64,000 nucleotides of DNA from Tubiluchus corallicola (lineage: Eukaryota; Priapulida; Priapulimorpha; Priapulimorphida; Tubiluchidae): the NCBI GenBank assembly GCA_030141605.1, contig JAQGDQ010000299.1, positions 137,837 through 201,836 of the forward strand, given 5' to 3'. The notes beneath the pieces were generated by a model. The model was not told the origin of the DNA. It ran no database searches and saw only the letters and a list, made by a program, of their open reading frames with translations. The first letter of the stretch is position 1; each line of letters starts with the position of its first letter. The position numbers and the translations under genes are program-made. This document shows, one piece after another, positions 1 to 13,400 of this stretch.

Positions 1-58
1 ATGACAGTAGTAAAAGCAAGAGCAGCAAAGATAAAATATTAATGATAATCTACATTAA

Positions 59-612
59 GGCAAAACTGGACCAATCCTAAACTGTAGGTCAAACCAATCT
101 ACTCTTTAAAATATTGAAAGGAAACTTACTATTTTTTCAAAAATTATTTACGTGAAAGAATTATTACCACACAAACACAATTTCGCATACATGCCACTAG
201 TTCTTCACTGTTACATGAATCTGCATCTTGCCATTCACTAGTTAGACGGGCACTAGTGCCTGCATTTCGAAAACACGTTGCAGAAAACAGGTGCTGTACC
301 TCTTAGTTCAGATGTGTTCGTTTGAGACGTACTGCGCACATTTGACTGTTCATGTCTTAAAACTTGCCTAGCTTTACTACGACACACTGAATATCTTACA
401 GTAGCACTATACTTCAATTTTCGCTTTCGCAAACACAATCACGGAATGTTTTTGATGATGTCAGCAATAGTTGGGCTTGCCCGCTATTAGTTAAGTTTTT
501 AATCTATTATTTAATTATCAGAAACGCCTTTGCAGTTTTAATTCTGTTAAAATGTATATTTTTACCGGACTTGAGAATGGGGTAGTATATGAAAAATCAC
601 CCTGTCTTTCTG
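59..612 (+). mobile_element. TTAA-flanked MITE, copy 1 (piggyBac-like target)
   Basis: Non-coding repeat starting just after TTAA at 55-58 with GGCAAAACTGG and ending near CTTTCTG|TAAA. The same roughly 550-620 bp sequence recurs at 23719-24268 (same orientation), 15670-16287, 55190-55768 and 63050-63476 (opposite orientation), and as a fragment at 53704-53795. Seen: shared interior and TTAA at most ends. Inference: a non-autonomous element using TTAA target sites, as piggyBac-type transposases do. No transposase is present. Confidence 0.75.
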
Positions 613-930
613 TAAAATACATCTAGTTATAAAAGTATTACCTGCCCTTTTTGTTTTCAGTTTAGATCTGGCAAACAAGCATTTCTTGTGTTTAAGATAC
701 TTCGGTTTTCGTTTTATTGGCAGGAGATTATGAAGTGGATGTCCCAAACTATTATTATGTTTTTCTTTATGCTTTAGAATGTGAAATATGACACAATTCT
801 ACGTGTTTTAAATAAGAATTTCATAAAATTATACTTACGTTCTGGATGAGACAAATTTAGATAGAAGTTAGAATGTTGTTGTAACCTGCTTTGTGCAGTG
901 GTTCTTATAGCATTGTACGCTTTCTTTCAG

Positions 931-3900
931 ATATGGCAACTTGAGGGAAACCTTTGTATCCAAGTTTGGTTGTCAACCCGAATTTTTTGCCCGAGCTCCT
1001 GGCAGGGTGAACATAATAGGTACTTGATATTAGGTATTTTCTGACCATATTGTTGTTTTTCTGTGTTATTCAGCAAGCAGTAATTGCGAAACAGAATTTC
1101 TTTTATATAATTCGGCACACTGCAAGCCGGAATCCAGTGATTGTTTGATGATGAATTTCGTGGCAGGACCGGTACCTTGCTCGTTATCAATGACAACTCA
1201 CTTAAGATGAGCCACTGCACCAGTAGCGGTGTCTTAACCATACTAGGTTCCACAGTATATATACATCCTTCCTGTGGCCTCTACGAATTAAACCGCCATG
1301 AGTGAGTATGGAATCCAGGAAGTCACAAACCTTTCACTGACCAACCTCAATGAGGCTTGACTTCAATCATGAAGCACTGCGTATGACATTATAAACAATG
1401 CTAGAATGTTTGTAAGTAATGCGTTACAGCATAAAAGGAAACCAACCCATTCACGTGAATAAAGTATCTGAACGACTTTGCTATTTGGCCTTGCACCATT
1501 TTGAACAGCAACAGTATTTTTGTAACTGATAGCTAATTTCGATTACAGCAGTTTCTGTTTTTCTTGCCAGTTTCTGAACCGCATGTATTTTCAGGTGAAC
1601 ATATAGATTACTGCGGTTATGGAGTTCTACCTATGGCTCTGGAACAAGATATTGTCATTGTAGCAAGTACTAATGATTCACACTCACTAGAATTGCACAA
1701 TTCAAGCTCAGAATACAGGTATTAAAAATGCAAAAGATGCTTGGTGCTTAAATGCATTTAGTGCCTTACTTTAAAATGAATTTATTTATACAGTAAGTTC
1801 TTATTTAATGGTGTTCCATTTGGCGACAATTCGTTCTGATGAAGATAAAATCACTTTTTCATGAAGCGGTAACTTTTGACCTTAGTTTGCATTTAGAGCA
1901 AGGATGTTGTGAAAAATGCTCATTTCTTCAGAAGTTTGTGGGAGAAACATCGGCCTGATTCTTAATTTGTTGATTAGAATTAAACAAATGCGTGGGAATG
2001 TATAGTCTAATTTGTTTTTATAGAAAAAGGTGCATAAAGCTTAAGTTTACGAGTTGTTAATTAAAATGGTTTGCTGCTATTGAAATATATAATTTAGGTT
2101 AATTCTTGACTTTTAATAAAAACCGCATAACTATTTGATTAAAAGAGTGGCCACTCAAATTATAATGTATTGCAATTTACATGATTTGGCGCATTTACAT
2201 TATTACTTTCTATTACGGCAGGACAACCAATCATAGATAATTATTCACTTTCACATAGATAATATAATGAACACAGAGTACCAATCCTAGATATATAACG
2301 AGCAAATCAGCACATAACTATAAAAAAAACTATTGAAAAGAGAAAAAAATAACCTAACGAATTAGGCGGATCATATGACGTTTGCTTGCAGGAATAGCAA
2401 GCGTCAAATGGTCACCTGTACAAGGATGACGAAGGAATTTATAACTTTAGAATGAAGCCCGTATAAATAATTTAAGGTTAAGCTAATTGAACGACTCTAG
2501 GTAGATTTGCAAAGGTTGTAGAAACTGGAATAAACTAGTTTGCAATACTGTAAATGAAAGGTCTAACAGCAGAGTAGAACTCAATCACGGGAATCCGTGA
2601 CAGATGTTACCGAGACTGAAATTACAAACTGAAACCGAACCAAACTCATTTTTACAAACCAACTATTATAAAAACTGAAAAGATTCTGAAATAATTAAAA
2701 TATTGTGTTTTCGCTTGTTTGATTATATTCTCTCTGATACAAGCTTGACTGAAGTAGCTAGGTAAGAAATCCTAACAAAAAAAGTAGAACAATTTTTGTG
2801 GTTAAAGATCGTGAAGTTTCAAAAAAAATTGAGAAAATTTATTTTGTAAATATTTTGTTGCCTATATTTCATAGATTATAAAATTATAATTCAAATTACA
2901 TTTTGATGTTTTGGTTGATTGTGTCTGGAGACCTTAAAGCCGCACAGTCATCAGCTATGAAAGATATGCCACATTGCCGTAATTAGCATGCTACAAATGG
3001 TAGAAAGTTAAATAAACGATATTTGCACTTTGTTTGAACTATTTTAAGCAAAATTTTTCTGCGATTTTTAACATCCAGCAGAAAAAAGATAAGCTGGATG
3101 ACTACTACTAAAACTTCAGAAAAATGCTATAGAAAATTTTTGAAAGTTTCTGCTAGGAAACTTGATCATTTTTGATGAAAACGAAACTCAACCGAAATGC
3201 AATTATAGGCAAACCGAAACATTTTCGTTTCCGTAATGTACGTGATTTACAGAATTTATAATTTAGACATTTTTGTTGTGTTAAATTGCTAGCCAGTTAT
3301 TCACTCAGTTTCACCTATCATATAGGTATCTAAAAATCATGTTTTTGCTATCTCTCATCATTGTTTTTATAGTAGTTATAAATTATTTTTAGAATAACTA
3401 GTAATCTAAATTATTACTTAACTAAATTAAAAAGCGTAATAGATTTTATCACAAGAAATCGAAAAAGGTCTTGCGCATTTTAATGCCACTGAAGCACTTA
3501 ACTGTCTTAGATTTAGAAATATTTTGTATGAGTTATTACAATTGAAGATAAATTACAGGTGGAGGTAAGTAAAGTAAAGGTGAGTAAGGTAAACTTAATT
3601 TGTACAGAGCTTTTGACTATTAATGATTCATTTCAGCTCATTTTCTTGTCCGGTCAGTGATTTTACCATCAGCAAGTCCAATCCTCAGTGGTACCACTAT
3701 TTTCTGTGTGGTTTTGGAGGAATCATTGAACACTTCAGTGTTAGTGCTCCACCTGGAATGAACATTTTACTGGATGGAAATATACCTGCAAGTTCCGGTC
3801 TCTCTAGCTCTAGTGCTCTTGTCTGCTGTGCCGCTCTGACGACGCTTTATGCCATCAAGCAAGAACTCACTAAGGTATGTATAGCAGCTAGGGCTTTTAC

Positions 3901-4378
3901 GTTTATAAACTTTGCACCCTCAACTCCTTCAGGACTGCACCATTAAAAATACGTCTTGTAAGACCCATGACTTTTTGCAACTGTATGAGCACAGACACAG
4001 GGCCTATTTCAGCCTAAGCAAGGCCCGGGGAAGTGGAGTGTGTGAGGCCCCCTTGGGGGGGGGTGAAGCGCCGGGGAGCGGGCGCCACCATGGTTGGCGG
4101 CCAGAAAATTTTTGAACTGCTAGAACGCCGGAGAAGCATTTTCGAAGAGAAAATATGGAGTTATAATACAGTTATTAAAGGAAAGAAAAACTGCTTTATT
4201 CTCAAGATCAGTCCTTAATACTTGTCAAATAGTCAAATAAAAAACAACATCTTTGCAATATGTAATACCGTACTCTCACTTCTGTACAAGCCGGTGTTAG
4301 AAATTCCGAAATTAAAAACAGCTGAATATCGGCACCGAACCGCACACGGCAAACGGCACGCATGCGGCAAGAGAGAGG

Positions 4379-4450
<72 letters not shown>

Positions 4451-7400
4451 AAAGGCAGTATGTTTGCATAAAGCAAAAAAAGTTACCTTGACGCGAGGCC
4501 CCCTGGAGGGTGAGGCCCCGGGGAAGTATCCCCACTTCCCCCCCCCCCCCCTTGAAATAGGGCCTGCACAGACATAACTAAATGATTACAAATTAGGTCC
4601 CGTTCTATTGAGGAGAATCTCGGCTATCCAACTGTGCTATTTGTTTAAACATTAATTGTATAAAATTTAATTTAATTGTATAAAATTAAGAAAAACACGC
4701 CCTCTTCAGGCACTCTTACTTAGCCTATTGAGTAGCTTAGTCTGGTATACACTTGCGTGATCGTACATACTGTTATATTGATCGTCTGCTTACTAAACAA
4801 AAAAACCAGCCGATTAGCCAAGGACAAATTAAGGTCATTTCCTCTTCTAACAGGAATTTCTCTTTAAAAACAGAGTAGACTTGAGACCAAAGTGTATCAG
4901 AATGTTATGTCTGGATAGTTGAAATTTTCTGCATTATCCAATATCACACAAGTAATACTGTAGTTCCAGTGCAAACACTGCAGTTACTGAAAGCTTTTTT
5001 CAATTTATTTGTCAAAAATTGATTTTTGATTTGTCTAAGGTAAGCAAATGCAATTCACATATAATTCTGCATGAAAATCCAGGAGGAGGAGTAGAAACCT
5101 ACAAAAATTATCAAATATAATGTAATTGTTGCTTAGTAATAGCAGTTTTTCATAAACCCATGCAAAATGCAGCAAATGCTTAAGGAGCTAAGCTTGTATA
5201 CTGTATCCACTACCTTGCTATTCTGATTCTGATTGTCTTATCAATCACACAGTTAAAAGAAAGTGACTATCCACTTCGCATGTCCGGTTCATTTTACTGT
5301 TATCACTTAAACTTAGAAAAACATAGCAAAGAAATTTTCAAAAAACTGCCTAGAAACTATAATGTTCATCTATGCTACCGCTGTGCAAAAATTTTTAGGT
5401 GGGGTAGTTAACGCCATTCACTTGAAAATTATGATGTAACTGATGGACTTCGTGACATTGGTAAAGTGCTTCGCTGCTTTCCGTAAGCACACACTGCTTA
5501 AACTAATTCAGACTTCTGCAACTTACCTGCTGTTCATGCAAAAACATCACAAAATTAGCTACCTGATGTTTAATGTATTATACTTTTGATGAAAATTGAC
5601 TGTGTGTGGCTTTAAGAATGACGTCATCGGTGAAAGAATGAACGTTCAAAAGCATGATATGATTGCGATTTCAAAGTGATTTTACTAATTACATAAGATG
5701 CTTATCATATTTTTATCGCAAAATTCTTCTAACATTTTAACATGTTGAGATAAGCCTAATTTTCCAGAAGACTTTGCGTAGACTTTAGTGGTACAGAGTG
5801 GCCTATTGTCAGGCCGGCGGTGGGGCCTTTTAATTTAGCAGTTTCCAGCTTAACAGCAACTCGTCCCATCTGTGTAGGTCCAGACGTCTTATTTGGACTT
5901 AACAGGTCGTAAAGTGGCAGCTGACTTGAATAATGTGCAGGTCACTACAGCCATCACTTGTGACGTAGGTATACCTTTCCACGTTTCCATATACACATAT
6001 TTACCATAATTAATAGTTACAAAAGTGTACTGTATGGTTTATTTGCTTTTTGTGGATATAGAATTATTAGAATGATTATGTAAAAGGAAAGTTAATATGC
6101 TAAACGAAACAAGATTAGGGATATGAAGTTTACTTATTTTAGCCCTCGCCTGCCATTTTTTCATAAAGCATCAGTTTCTATATCCACCATCTTACAAGAA
6201 AATTTGCTGAGTTACTTGTAAGTTTTGATGTACTAAGTTTTGTTTCTGAGTTTTGATTATTGTATACTGTATTATTTACTGTATACTGTAAGTTGAATAC
6301 TGTATTATGTTTTAGTTGAAATTGGCAGAACTGTGTGCACGGTGTGAGAAGTATATTGGAACGGAAGGTGGAGGCATGGACCAATCAATATCATTCCTCG
6401 CTCAGCCGGGAACTGTAGGTACCATAAGAAATTTTGGAAAGTTTAAATAATGAACAGATGTCGAACAATAACAATCAGGGATGTGCCGATCCCATAAATA
6501 ATCCGACATCGGCAAATAAACTAGCATATCGGAACAAATCAGATATTGGGCCGATATTTTCTAGCATGGCCCTAAAATAAATTTTCACTTTGATTACACC
6601 CGAAGTAATGTTTGATTGAGCTTTTTCTTATCAGCGTCTCATGAATGCGATCATAATAAACACTTACGGTCATTAACCTGAGCAGTTTCTTCAAAAGTTC
6701 TATACCATTTTCTCCATGCTGTTTATGTACTATCCACTTCGCATGTCCGGTTCATTTTACTGTTAGCACTTAAACTTAGAAAAACATAGCAAAGAAATTT
6801 TCAAAAAACTGTGTAGAAACCATAATGTTCATCTATACTACCGCTATGCAAAAATTTTCAGTTGGGTTAGTTGACGCCATTCACTTGAAAATTATGATGT
6901 AACTGGTGGACTTCGTGACTTTGGTAAAGTGCTTTGCGGCTTTCCGTAAGCGCGCACTGCTTAAACTAATCCAGACTTCTGCAGCTTACCTACTGTTCAT
7001 GTAAAAACGTCCCAAAATTTTTAAGTATTGACCGAGTTTAAAAATGAACGAGTTTGACTAAAGCGGGTGTTTCACACGCGTAAAATGCAAATATGCTCAA
7101 CTTCAAACTCTGTGCCTGCGATGTCGTTACTAATCTATCATGTTTCTTTTACGACTGCAATTTTACACGAAGCTAGTTATTATTTCACCGCGAGTTGATT
7201 TTAAGTGCGATTAAAAACCCAGTTGCTATCGGGAGTGAAATATGTTATTGAGTAAATTATAAGTTGCTGACTGTCCCTAATAAAGATAAACTAAAGGTAT
7301 TAATAATAAAACAGTAGCTATAAACACAAAACTAATACACAATTAGTACATTGCAGAAGGGCAAAAATGTCATAATTATAACCGTAAAAGAAGTCAATAA

Positions 7401-10400
7401 GTCATTTTATTTTCAAGCTAATGTCATAATTATATTTTATTTTGACTTCCCACAATCACAACATAAACAGCAGTTACTGTTGCCGCTGTTATAACACCAT
7501 CATATCATGACAGGTATGATATTGGAACGGCCAACAGCAATAAATAAAAATTAGTGACGTGTGATTAATAGATTAATAGAATTAATCAAAATTATAGCCG
7601 TGTATAGATCGATATAATTGGCTATTGAACAGTAATTCAGTTAATGGAGATTAATCGAGGGCAAAATATACGGGTTATACGGGTTACACACTGACTAAAA
7701 GATGGTATTTTAGCACAAATAAATGGAATTCTTGCATTTTTTATTCGTTTTTCTCACCTTACACAATGCACACAATTGCAAGCCACAGTGTTGCAAACTG
7801 GGGCTTCTTATTCGTTTTCACGTGACGTGTGTAGTTGACATGGTAATAAAGTAGTTATGTGAATGTACGTGTCTATAAAAATACTTTGCGAGTACGAGTA
7901 CGAATGGCAGACTGCGACAAAAGCCATGAAGAAGTTTATAGGCTATATATTCGTGCTGCAATGTTTGAAAAATATAGCTAAAGCACTAAAAAATTACCAC
8001 AAAAGATTTATCGTGATATCGAATTACAAGAACAAGATTGTAATCGAATTAAAAAATTTCAAAATCGCCTATCACTAGTAAGAATAATCGGTATCAGATC
8101 AAGACACAGATTTGCATATCGTCACATCCCTATGAACAAGCGTAATTATGTTGATGATTATAATGTAATTGCAACAATTTCTGATAGAGGTTCTACTAGC
8201 CTCTGCATTGAATCTCAATCTACGAGGTCATTCCTCGTTATTTATCCAGGTCATTATTGGGCTTCGTTAATCTTGTTAAAGCATCATGAGATAGTGCTGA
8301 TCCACTTGTTGAAACAGTTTTCTTGAATACCCATAGAAACAGTTTTCCTTATATCCTTTAGCTTGCCAGGTTAACAAGTTAACCTGTAGGTTAAGGTATT
8401 TCATTGGAGATAATGAACTATGCTCAAGTGTGTTGTGTAAGATAACACTGCGTAATGCCATAAATTTGTTAAATTTTTGTAAACATCTGTCTGCAAATAG
8501 AGGCATTATCTGAATATTTTTGTATTATGATTTTGCGCAATAAAAATTTATCGTCATTAGGCTGTATACAGTAATTGCAATATAATCAGTAATGCATTTG
8601 GGCAAAGGTTAAACTGATTCAAACTCGGTTAAAGTTATTTATAAATTTAATATAATCGTTTGACACCACACTTTGGTAACTTTAGTTTTCGCCACCCTTT
8701 CACCAATCACTTGAATATCATTAACTCAGATAATTTATTCATTTAATAATCTTGTCACTTTGTATCATATTATCGTTTCATGCTCTGTGTTTTTCTTGTA
8801 AAAAAGGTGTAAATAAAGATACTACTTACTTCTTACTACTTTTTGTTACTTGTCCACTTGCTCGACTGTTAAAGTGTTTTGTAATTCCACAATAAATATG
8901 TCTGTAGATGCAAAATCAATAGTTGTGTTACGAAGAAGTCATGTTATGAGTGTACTATGAATTGCTAGGATTAGAGTTATAATTCTCGGAATGCTGAAAA
9001 TTTGCTTAAAGTCCTTTTCACTGGCACAAAAGATAAGAGTGATTTTTTTTAAGAAGAAAATGGCAAGTACATTTTTGACCTTTGCTATGCTTGTCAATTC
9101 GTGCAGCTGATAAATTTAAATATGTTTTTTTAGGCAAAGATGATAGATTTCAATCCAATCCGAGCGTCTGATGTGCGGCTGCCGGAAGGTGCAGTTTTTG
9201 TGATTGCAAACAGTTGTGTGACTTTGAACAAAGCAGCAACTAATCAGTTTAACACAAGAGTAGTGGAATGCAGACTAGCAGCGCAGGTATGACAATCATT
9301 GATTCTACTATCCACAGGTAGCCGTCGACTTACGACTGTCAAACCAACTGCAATTTAATTCATTAATTAATTATACAAAACCTGCCATGACTCATATTTA
9401 CTTCCATTTTTAAAACTAATTAACGTTAAATCTCTATCTGTTTTGATAAATTCATCCTAGGTGCCACCACACTTACTGTGCATAAGCACACAATGTCTTA
9501 CATGTAAGGGTGCACCACTTTAATACACGTTGAATTTACAGGTTCAACTTGTGTCCAATTCGTCTTTTGACCAATATGCTGGAACGTATTGCGATCATAA
9601 ATCGGCGACTACCTATAACTTATATTTCTTGAAAGTATATATCTACAGCCAGTAGATAGCATTGAGCTAAATTAAAGGACAAGAAATCGCTCATAAATAA
9701 AGCTCAAAAAATTCATCTTGAAATTTTATATCACTTACAAGCTGTTTTGTTGCTTACAGGGCTTGCGTTAGCAGTAACGCTGCATGAAATTTGCAAATTT
9801 AAACTGATTGTTACGTGAAGCCATTTTAACCCTAATCATTTGAGACAAGCTTAGTTAACATTGCGTAAATTTGAAAAAATAAATAGAGCATTCGTAGCAC
9901 AGGCTTAGCTAACTAAGCAGTAGTTTAGATTGCTTTGTATTCTCAATAATACATGAAAGAGCCAGCCTCCAGGAATCAACATGTTTATTGAGTATAGATG
10001 ATTGTTTTGGCTGTCATAGCCATTTTCAATACTATAATTCGATACTTGATTTGTAATATTGAGAATGCCTATGACTGCCGAAACAATCGTCTATGTTCAG
10101 TAAACATGGTGTATTATCAGTAAGATCAATAATGTGTTTTTGGTGAGCCAACGGTGCACACTAGGATACTTCATTTATAATATTAAAACTGCCTATGACT
10201 GCCGAAACGATCTTCTACGTTCAGTAAACATGGTGTGTTGTCAATAAGATAAATGTGTTTTTTGGTGAGCCAATGGTGCACATTAGGATACTTCATTTAT
10301 AATGTTGAGACTGCCTATGACTGCCGAAACGATTGTTTACATTCAGTAAACATATTGTATTGTCAATAAGATTTTACCAATTGGCGCAAATATTTTAAAT

Positions 10401-13400
10401 TACAAGAATTTTCTTTTCTAACTGCATAAGTGTTTCAGGTAGCTAAGTGTAATGCTAAATAATACAACTTTATATGGAAAGTTCTTGGGGATATATTTTA
10501 AAATTCCCTTTTTTTCCCTGTAGCTATAAGAGAAACAATTTTGTGTCTCTTCATTTGCTGTTTTTTTGTGATTCAGACGTGAAACGTTTACACAGAAGAT
10601 ATGTAACTAACAGTGAGCCATTGTGGTGTCATCATTATGCAGGGGTGGATTATCCTATAAGCTAGGGGGCGCCTTGAGCTTTGGTAACACTTGGTAAAAA
10701 CGTCTGTTTTTTTCACTACGATTGTATTGAAATCATTGATAATTTGGTTTACAATAAATAGTAAAAACTTGATAGTGGTATTTCTTAAAGAATAACTTTA
10801 TGGACAAACAAAGGATAAGAAAAGCTTAATTAAGGGATTTGCAACACGTTTACTTCACGCGTGTAAATGCTGCTAAAATACACCACGAGTAAAAAATATT
10901 TGATGTTTGGTGCGGGCAAGTTAGAGGGTAGCTTCGCCTGGGGGGTCCCATAATTTCAAGAGCGTGGGGGTTCTAAAAGGTCATAATCCTGCCTTTCGTA
11001 CAGCTTTTTTCTAAAAACAGTTATTATGCAATGTCTATATAACTATATTATGCAATGCAGGATTATGACCTTTTAGAACCCCCACGCCCTTTCTTTACGC
11101 AATGTTGTGATAGTTGTCTTCTTACTAGGAAGTTTGAAAGTTTAGATTCTTGCTCAATGTACTCATGGTGTTAAACGGCTTATCTAAACCGGCCTTGCTT
11201 TAGCAAATTAATTGAAGAAACTTATTTATTTTATGTGTTGCAAAAATACTAAAATACTCTTTGAGAACAAAACATACATTTTGAATAGCAAACGTGGTAT
11301 CCTGGTCCTGGCAGCCTGTATATAAAACTTTTAGAAGACTTATACTCAAAGTTACTGTAGTTTGTAAAATGTATATATTGTAATTTGTTTTTGAAAATGT
11401 GAAACTGTTTCTGATCTGGACTTTTTTATTTTGGCAAAAGTGTCTAGATCCAAATGTAGATTTCTTAATTTAATTTTCTCTCTGACAGCAAACTAGCAAG
11501 TGTGAACTGCTTTGTGAGTTACTATCGGCAAGTTATGGCAAATTCTCTGACAATTACTGTGAATTAATTTACTGTCTAGTATGAACAACCTTGGTGAGTT
11601 ACTCTCGACACTTCTAGCAGTAAATAGAGAAGTGAGTGTCAGCTCGCACTTACTGTCGGAGAGTAACAGTGTTTGGGTCTTACGGTGACAAATAAAGTCA
11701 TCAAGTACTGCTTAGTATAATATTCTATTGTTCATGCACCGTCATCACAGCACATGCCCCTTCGTCATTTTACTTCACATTTGACATGCATTGAGATGCC
11801 ATTTCCCAAAATTATACATTTTATCTGGAATGAAATGCAAATTCTTTTAATAAACTAATGGATTTCTTATCAAAATGTCAATTACCATTAAGTGAAATTA
11901 ATCCGAGGCTTTCAGTATATGACTAAATAAAATTAAACAAAATATACATACATCTTTGGCATCAAATCGTGAGTTACACAGAAAATATGTCGACACGTCA
12001 TCACAGCTTTGAACACATTGAAACTTGAATGACAGGTATTTAAAACTAGGTCGCTAATATTGAAGCCAGATGTCACCACCGCACAAGTAAGAACAGGTAA
12101 GTTAACTTAATCTAATCAAAACGCACATTTAACTATTATTAATTATATTGTAAGGACAAACTATTTTGGTTATTTAATAAACAAAAATCCTTAACAAACT
12201 GACAGCAAGTTTTGCTATTTAGTCTGAACACATTTTCGAGTTACTTGGCAAGTTAACTTGATCAGAAAAACTCGCTAGTTTGTTAACACTGTTAGTAAGC
12301 TTATTCGAGAATACAGTCTACAGCGGATCACAATTTATAGGTTCTTGCCAAGAAAGAGAGAATTCCGTGGCGAGAAATTCGCAAGCTCGGTGATCTACAC
12401 ACTCGGATGGGAAACAGTTTAGCTGACATGGTAAAGCTGGTAAAGTCTCATCTACATCCGGAAGCGTACTCTAAAGATGAAATACGTGCATTGCTACGTG
12501 TGTCTGATGGTGAAATGAATGATACGAGTCTCAGTCAGAATACGCTGGATGGTAAGTCTTGTCCGTACTCGCTGGCATGCGATTGAATTGTGGTGCATAT
12601 AGGTTTTACATGTCAAATGTAGACCTGCGTTAACTCAAATGTAAATTTAGGTAATTCAAATGTGTCTTGGTAACTCAAATGTAGACTTAGGTAGTTCAAA
12701 TGTGTTAACAATGGTTTTCAAGAAATCTTAAGCATTTTTTGGTAAGTCAAATGTAGACACATGTGAAGTCAAATGTGGATAGGTGGTAAATTTTAGGGGT
12801 GTTAAATTTAATCTCCTTTAATCTTAATTTAACAATTGCTGTGAAAATAATAAATTTATAGGTCTACTAATAGTTCACTAATATTCTGTAAACTTTACAT
12901 ACCATTGGAACTGTTAGAGACAACAATACATTCTTAAAATAAACAATGTTTCTTGAGCGAAACTAATTCATTAATGCAGTGCTAATGCATTACTTAAAAA
13001 ACTAATTCTTTGGGAAGGGATAAACAACACATTTTTCAAAGTTATGAAAGAGGCGATGACTATCTTTGGTTTAAATGAGTTAATTACCTATTTATTCAAA
13101 GTAATGCATCTACATTTGACTTACCTAAGTCACATTTGAGTTACCAAAACACATTTGAAATTCCTATGTCTACATTTGACTTACCCAAGTCACATTTGAA
13201 CTTTCCTGTATCTACATTTGACATGTAAAACCTATAGAACATACTGTCTCCACAATCAAAAACTTGATCGACCTTAATAAATATAGAAATTAATGAGTTA
13301 AGACAAATTATATTATCTTGAATAACAATTCCTGAAAAATTTAAATGCTTATTGTTATCTTTGACTGTTGGTACTATCAATGTTCTATGCAGTGTAACAA

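Larger units (their letters stand above)
3915..5110 (+). mobile_element. Interspersed repeat, copy A, interrupted by a hAT-like insertion
   Basis: GALK2 intron 3. Sequence 3930-3997 plus 4567-5110 aligns along its whole length with 22643-23268 (shared blocks include CACAGACATAACTAAATGAT and TAGCTTAGTCTGGTATACAC). Copy B carries inward-facing ends (CTTCGGGCTGTA and, reversed, CTTCAGGACTGTA), so the parent is probably a terminal-inverted-repeat element. Non-coding. Copy A is split by the element at 3998-4566. Confidence 0.7.

Noticed and set aside
4222-4577. Arg/Glu-rich and Ser/Leu-rich open frames
   Set aside because: They are translations of the GA microsatellite in the hAT-like element.
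5266-7019. LTR retrotransposon with two 291-bp LTRs
   Set aside because: The interior contains a GALK2 coding exon and no gag/pol, primer-binding site or TG..CA ends.
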